Assembly: GCA_902462665.1 (NCBI GenBank)
Contig: CABQCM010000122.1
Span: forward strand, 1 to 5,364
Length of the DNA: 5,364 nt
From: an uncultured Oscillospiraceae bacterium
Lineage (GTDB): Bacteria; Bacillota; Clostridia; Oscillospirales; Acutalibacteraceae
Direction of reading: 5' to 3'
The first letter of the stretch is position 1, and each line of letters opens with the position of its first letter. Shown here piece by piece: positions 1 to 2,425 of the stretch. A program made the translations under genes and the position numbers. The notes under the pieces were generated by a model, which made no database searches, had not been told where the DNA came from, and saw nothing but the letters and a program-made list of their open reading frames with translations.

Positions 1-26
1 TTCCACAGCAGGCGTTTTGATTTGTC

Positions 27-641
27 TTACAGCTCCTTTTTTTCATAAATGCGCACCGAAAGCAGGGCGGAAAGGGCGAACAGCAGCGCGCACACCGGTA
101 GCAGGGCCCAGGCGAGAACCGGGAAAATACCCGTTGAGAACCAGGCATCCTCCACCAGCACGAAGAAGGCGCCGGCCAGCCCCGCCAGAAAGCCGACAAT
201 CAGCAGATACCACAGCCGCGCCTTTTCCGCACCCAGGCGAAAGACAATGGGAAGATTGATGGCGGGAAACAGAAGCCCGATGGAGAGCATGGGGCAAAGG
301 GAGGCCAGCTCGACCGGCCGGTGGGTGACGGCCATACCGGCAAAGCCGAATACAAGGTAGAGCGCCGCGCCCAGGCCAATCCCCAACAGGGCCAGCAGAT
401 ATTTTTCCAGCACAATCTGCCGCCGGGTCAAAGGCAGGGCAATGGCGTAGCGGTTCCATTTGCAGCGTTCCTCCAGCCCCAGCACCGTTTGCGGTAGCAC
501 GGACAAAAAGAGCACCGCAAAGCCGCCGTAAAAGCTGTTCCCGCTCGCCGAGCTTGCCAACAGGTAGAACAGCACGAGCGCAAACATCAGACGGTTTTTC
601 TTGTACAGCATCAGCCAATCCTTGAGCAGCAGTCCCTTCAT
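27..641 (-). CDS. ABC-2 type transporter permease (YtrC/D-like, ABC2_membrane_5-type)
   Basis: This 204-residue integral membrane protein is the likely membrane partner of the ATPase encoded just upstream. It starts MKGLLLKDWLML, an amphipathic lead-in typical of small ABC-2 permeases, and has about six hydrophobic segments (roughly residues 18-33, 37-56, 83-105, 112-134, 143-162 and 172-195). Between segments 2 and 3 is EERCKWNRYAIALPLTRRQI, which matches the 'E-K-W-x-Y-x-x-x-L-P-x-(S/T)-R-x-x-I' cytoplasmic motif I know from the ABC2_membrane_5 family. The C-terminus is charged (YEKKEL). ATG at 641 overlaps the ATPase stop codon as ATGA, and AAAGGAG lies 10 nt upstream, so translational coupling is likely. 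One six-helix subunit of this size would be expected to dimerise. The family is certain enough; the substrate (peptide, lantibiotic, lipid or drug) is unknown. Confidence 0.88.
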   Translation of the reverse strand: MKGLLLKDWLMLYKKNRLMFALVLFYLLASSASGNSFYGGFAVLFLSVLPQTVLGLEERCKWNRYAIALPLTRRQIVLEKYLLALLGIGLGAALYLVFGFAGMAVTHRPVELASLCPMLSIGLLFPAINLPIVFRLGAEKARLWYLLIVGFLAGLAGAFFVLVEDAWFSTGIFPVLAWALLPVCALLFALSALLSVRIYEKKEL

Positions 642-1486
642 TGCAGCGTATCTCCTTTCGCCAAAGTCACGATGATATCCTCGAGCGTCGCCGGGTGAAG
701 CTCCAGTCCCCGGGGGGCCTTTTCTCTTTGGACGAGAGCCTCGACCCCATAGGCCGACTCTCGTTTGACAAATACCGCGCCATCCGGCAGGGCGGCAAGA
801 TCGGCCTTCGAGCAGGTCAGCAGGGCGTATTGCTCTAGTAGGCGGTCCTTTTCCTCACAGAGCAGCAGCCGGCCGCCGTGCAGAAAGGCGATGTAGTCGC
901 ACAGCTTTTCCAAATCGCTGACGATGTGGGAGGAGATGAGAACGGCGTTGTCCCCCTCCCGGGCGAAGTCGAGCAGCAAATCGAGAATCTCATCCCGTAC
1001 CATGGGGTCAAGCCCGCTGGTAGCTTCGTCCAAAAGCAACAGCCGGGCGTGGTGAGACAAAGCGGCCGCCATCGACAGCTTCATTTTCATGCCCTTAGAG
1101 AAATCTTGAAACGCCCTGTCGCGGGGGAGGGAGAACCGCCGCGCCAAATCGAAGAACCGCTGCGAATCCCACTGCCGGTAGATGCGGCGCAGCACCGCGT
1201 CAATTTGCGGTAGGGCGAAGCTTTCGGGAAAACTGGCCTCGTCGAGCACCACGCCCAGCTCTTCTTTGACCGAGCGAAAATCGCTGCGATTGCTGCGGCC
1301 GAGCACACAAATTTCTCCCTCATCCGGGCGCATGGCGTCCAGAATCAGATGAATGACCGTGCTTTTTCCCGCTCCGTTTTCGCCCACGAGACCCAGAATA
1401 CACCCTGCGGGAAGAGAAAAGGTGATATCCTGTAACGTAAACCCGGGATACCGCTTGGTAACCCCGCGCAATTCCAATGCGTTCAT
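638..1486 (-). CDS. ABC transporter ATP-binding protein (YtrB-like, ABC-2 exporter family)
   Basis: This 282-residue cytoplasmic ATPase would power the adjacent permease. The Walker A is GENGAGKST at residues 35-43, the degenerate signature is FSKGM at 129-133, Walker B with the catalytic Glu is LLLLDE at 149-154, the D-loop is SGLD at 157-160, and the switch His is H187 in ISSH. The signature departs from LSGGQ, and the Q-loop position reads VVLDEASFPE with no Gln. From memory both are usual in the YtrB/EcsA-like branch that pairs with small ABC-2 permeases, so they do not indicate an inactive enzyme. The start is ATG 1486, with AAGGAG 10 nt upstream and the conserved N-terminus MNALELRGVTKRY. 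The open frame runs back to 1633, but that stretch overlaps gntR and is not ATPase-like. The 3' end overlaps the permease gene by 4 nt. The C-terminal 70 residues are the variable accessory region of this family. Confidence 0.94.
   Translation of the reverse strand: MNALELRGVTKRYPGFTLQDITFSLPAGCILGLVGENGAGKSTVIHLILDAMRPDEGEICVLGRSNRSDFRSVKEELGVVLDEASFPESFALPQIDAVLRRIYRQWDSQRFFDLARRFSLPRDRAFQDFSKGMKMKLSMAAALSHHARLLLLDEATSGLDPMVRDEILDLLLDFAREGDNAVLISSHIVSDLEKLCDYIAFLHGGRLLLCEEKDRLLEQYALLTCSKADLAALPDGAVFVKRESAYGVEALVQREKAPRGLELHPATLEDIIVTLAKGDTLQ
652..658 (-). promoter_or_regulatory. Ribosome binding site of the permease gene
   Basis: AAAGGAG on the minus strand lies 10 nt before ATG 641, inside the last codons of the ATPase gene. 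It supports independent as well as coupled initiation of the permease. Confidence 0.75.
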
Positions 1487-1496
1487 TGCCTGATCA

Positions 1497-1502
1497 CTCC
1501 TT
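1497..1502 (-). promoter_or_regulatory. Ribosome binding site of the ATPase gene (decides its start)
   Basis: AAGGAG on the minus strand lies 10 nt before ATG 1486. It fixes the ATPase start at 1486 rather than at upstream in-frame starts that fall inside gntR. It begins 8 nt after the hairpin at 1511-1533, so hairpin formation could affect ribosome access. Confidence 0.8.
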
Positions 1503-1510
1503 GTCCATCT

Positions 1511-1533
1511 GACCTGACCGCGCCGGTCAGGTC
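1511..1533 (-). repeat. Intercistronic hairpin over the gntR stop codon
   Basis: A perfect inverted repeat with arms GACCTGACCG and CGGTCAGGTC separated by 3 nt. The gntR TGA stop (1527-1529) lies in the 5' arm of the minus-strand RNA. No U-tract follows, so it is not a canonical intrinsic terminator. It sits between gntR and the ATPase ribosome binding site, where it could tune relative expression, processing or stability of the two cistrons. The structure is seen in the sequence; the role is inferred. Confidence 0.7.
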
Positions 1534-1916
1534 TGCGCCTCGTCGTCCAGCAGCCGGAACATCGCGGCCAAATCATCGCCCGACAGACCGCATCCGGCGG
1601 CCAGGAAACGGATTTGCTCCATGTGCTCCTCAATTTTTTTGAGGTTTTCCTCCCGAATCAATTCCAGATTTTTTTCGGCGACATAGCAGCCCTTGCCAGC
1701 TACCGTATAAAGGAAGCCCTCACGCTCCAGCTCGTCGTAGGCCCGCTTGGTGGTGATGACGCTGATGCGAAGCTCCTTTGCCAGCGAGCGAATGGACGGC
1801 AGCGCCGCCCCCTCGGCCAGCTCGCCGGATAGAATCTTGTTTTTGAGCTGAGTATAGATTTGGTCGTAAATCGGCTGATTGGCGGCATTGCTAATGAAAA
1901 TGTCCAGTGGATTCAC
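1527..1916 (-). CDS. GntR-family transcriptional regulator, YtrA type
   Basis: This is a short repressor-type DNA-binding protein (about 127-130 residues). Residues 14-80 form the GntR winged helix: QPIYDQIYTQLKNKILSG, then ALPSIRSLAKELRISVITTKRAYDELEREGF and the wing GKGCYV. The tail after it is only about 50 residues, predicted as helical and charged (ENLKKIEEHMEQI). This is the hallmark of the YtrA subfamily, which lacks a large ligand domain and commonly sits at the head of ABC transporter operons. It is the first gene of the operon and probably autorepresses through the promoter repeats at 1927-1954. The coordinates use GTG 1916, the only ATG/GTG/TTG codon available. The GGAGG there abuts that GTG, so initiation at CTG 1907 (LDIFISN...) is more plausible mechanistically. 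The inducer is unknown; related systems answer to cell-wall-active compounds. Confidence 0.92.
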   Translation of the reverse strand: MNPLDIFISNAANQPIYDQIYTQLKNKILSGELAEGAALPSIRSLAKELRISVITTKRAYDELEREGFLYTVAGKGCYVAEKNLELIREENLKKIEEHMEQIRFLAAGCGLSGDDLAAMFRLLDDEAQT

Positions 1917-1920
1917 CTCC
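1914..1920 (-). promoter_or_regulatory. Shine-Dalgarno GGAGGTG of gntR, overlapping the nominal GTG start
   Basis: GGAGGTG is an almost ideal anti-SD match, but its last three bases are the nominal GTG start codon. With 6 nt of spacing (1913-1908) the next in-frame near-start is CTG 1907-1905. The protein from there (LDIFISNAANQPIYDQ) begins where relatives normally begin, so this site argues for a CTG start. Confidence 0.65.
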
Positions 1921-1926
1921 GAACTA

Positions 1927-1954
1927 ACTGTTAATGTACAGTATATACAGTATA
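1927..1954. promoter_or_regulatory. Candidate GntR operator: ACTGT/ACAGT half-sites over the -10 region
   Basis: ACTGT at 1927-1931 is inverted relative to ACAGT at 1938-1942 and ACAGT at 1947-1951. The last two belong to a perfect tandem repeat TACAGTATA x2 (1937-1954), which also contains the palindrome GTATATAC (1941-1948). The cluster covers the -10 and the start region of the operon promoter, a position suited to repression. The repeats are seen directly; binding by the GntR protein is inference. Confidence 0.5.
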
Positions 1955-1968
1955 AACAATTTTGTCAA
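1940..1968 (-). promoter_or_regulatory. Promoter of the gntR-ABC operon (sigma-A type)
   Basis: On the minus strand there is a consensus -35 TTGACA (1968-1963), a 17-nt spacer and -10 TATACT (1945-1940). Transcription should start near 1933, giving a leader of about 20-25 nt before the gntR start. A promoter this strong would be expected to need repression, which fits an autoregulating GntR. Confidence 0.85.
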
Positions 1969-2060
1969 GAGGGAGAAAAAACTTTTTTGCCGTGGTGCAT
2001 GGCACTCGGATTGCTTCGTCTAGGCAGGAGAACAAATGCTGGAAACGCCCATTGCATGAA

Positions 2061-2096
2061 GTGAAATTGTTTGTGAAATTATTTGTAAAAATGTTT
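2061..2096. repeat. Three imperfect 12-bp tandem repeats
   Basis: Consecutive units GTGAAATTGTTT, GTGAAATTATTT and GTAAAAATGTTT, in register with no gaps. They lie about 120 bp upstream of the adhesin -35 box. Evenly spaced A/T tracts at roughly one per helical turn could bend DNA or present repeated binding sites. No function is shown by the sequence itself. Confidence 0.6.
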
Positions 2097-2212
2097 CAAA
2101 CAGAAGAAATTTATGTGCTGAAAACTATCTGATATGTAATATAAATAGAGAAATTGAACAACTCTGAGCATTTTTTCGACCTGTATTTCATTAAGCGACT
2201 CTAAATAAATTA

Positions 2213-2241
2213 TTGACTGCCTACGTGGAATGCATTAAAAT
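2213..2241 (+). promoter_or_regulatory. Probable promoter of the adhesin gene
   Basis: -35 TTGACT (2213-2218), a 17-nt spacer and -10 TAAAAT (2236-2241) each match the sigma-A consensus at 5 of 6 positions. Transcription would begin near 2248, leaving a leader of about 90 nt before the coding start. I saw no riboswitch core motif in that leader. Confidence 0.65.
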
Positions 2242-2322
2242 ATATATAAATTTACGCGCCATGGCTTTGAACATTTAAAAATTTAACGTGAATGACAAAC
2301 AGTGCAATATTTTTTCTATGAA

Positions 2323-2329
2323 GAGGAGA
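2323..2329 (+). promoter_or_regulatory. Ribosome binding site of the adhesin gene (decides its start)
   Basis: GAGGAGA lies 9 nt before GTG 2339, an ideal distance. It lies downstream of ATG 2318, which has no Shine-Dalgarno of its own, so 2318 is unlikely. It is 15 nt from ATG 2345, which would instead rely on a weaker AAGGTG (2336-2341) close to it. Confidence 0.6.
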
Positions 2330-2338
2330 AATCGTAAG

Positions 2339-2425
2339 GTGAAGATGAAGCATAGAATCATGAGCCTGCTTCTTTGCGGTCTGATTTTTTATTGTTCTTT
2401 TTCTTTTTCTGAATTTACTTTAGCC
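2339..2425 (+). other. Signal peptide of the adhesin
   Basis: A basic start (VKMKHR) is followed by a hydrophobic core (IMSLLLCGLIFYCSFSF) and a small-residue cut site after TLA at residue 29. The residues that follow (GNVQKGVC) are polar. This directs the protein through the Sec system. The Cys at 13 and 19 lie within the hydrophobic core and do not form a lipobox at the cut site, so a lipoprotein is not indicated. Confidence 0.85.

Larger units (their letters stand above)
1917..2338. other. Divergent AT-rich intergenic region, no gene
   Basis: This region separates the minus-strand gntR operon from the plus-strand adhesin gene. It contains the operon promoter and repeats on the left, a simple A6-C-T6 palindrome at 1976-1988, three 12-bp tandem repeats (2061-2096), and the adhesin promoter (2213-2241) with a leader of about 90 nt. 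I find no credible protein-coding gene, tRNA, known riboswitch core or insertion-sequence end. The open frame at 1879-2064 is not protein-like and overlaps gntR. Confidence 0.7.

Noticed and set aside
1..26. Possible terminator or next gene after the permease stop
   Set aside because: Only 26 bases remain in the window; no complete stem or coding start is visible in them.
1487..1633. N-terminal extension of the ATPase frame back to 1633
   Set aside because: It overlaps the 3' end of gntR in another frame, is Arg/Trp/Pro-rich and unlike ABC proteins, and ATG 1486 has a well-spaced AAGGAG.
1976..1988. A6-C-T6 palindrome as an intrinsic terminator
   Set aside because: It has no GC stem, and it lies just upstream of a divergent promoter where no transcript obviously needs to end.
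2026..2059. Seven-codon open frame (ATG 2036) with AGGAG 5 nt upstream, a possible leader peptide
   Set aside because: It lies well upstream of the best adhesin promoter, has no promoter of its own that I can see, and is not followed by an attenuator-like pair of hairpins. It could arise by chance.
2248..2338. c-di-GMP or other riboswitch in the adhesin leader
   Set aside because: The leader of about 90 nt is AT-rich, with no GC-rich stems or conserved riboswitch core motif that I recognise.
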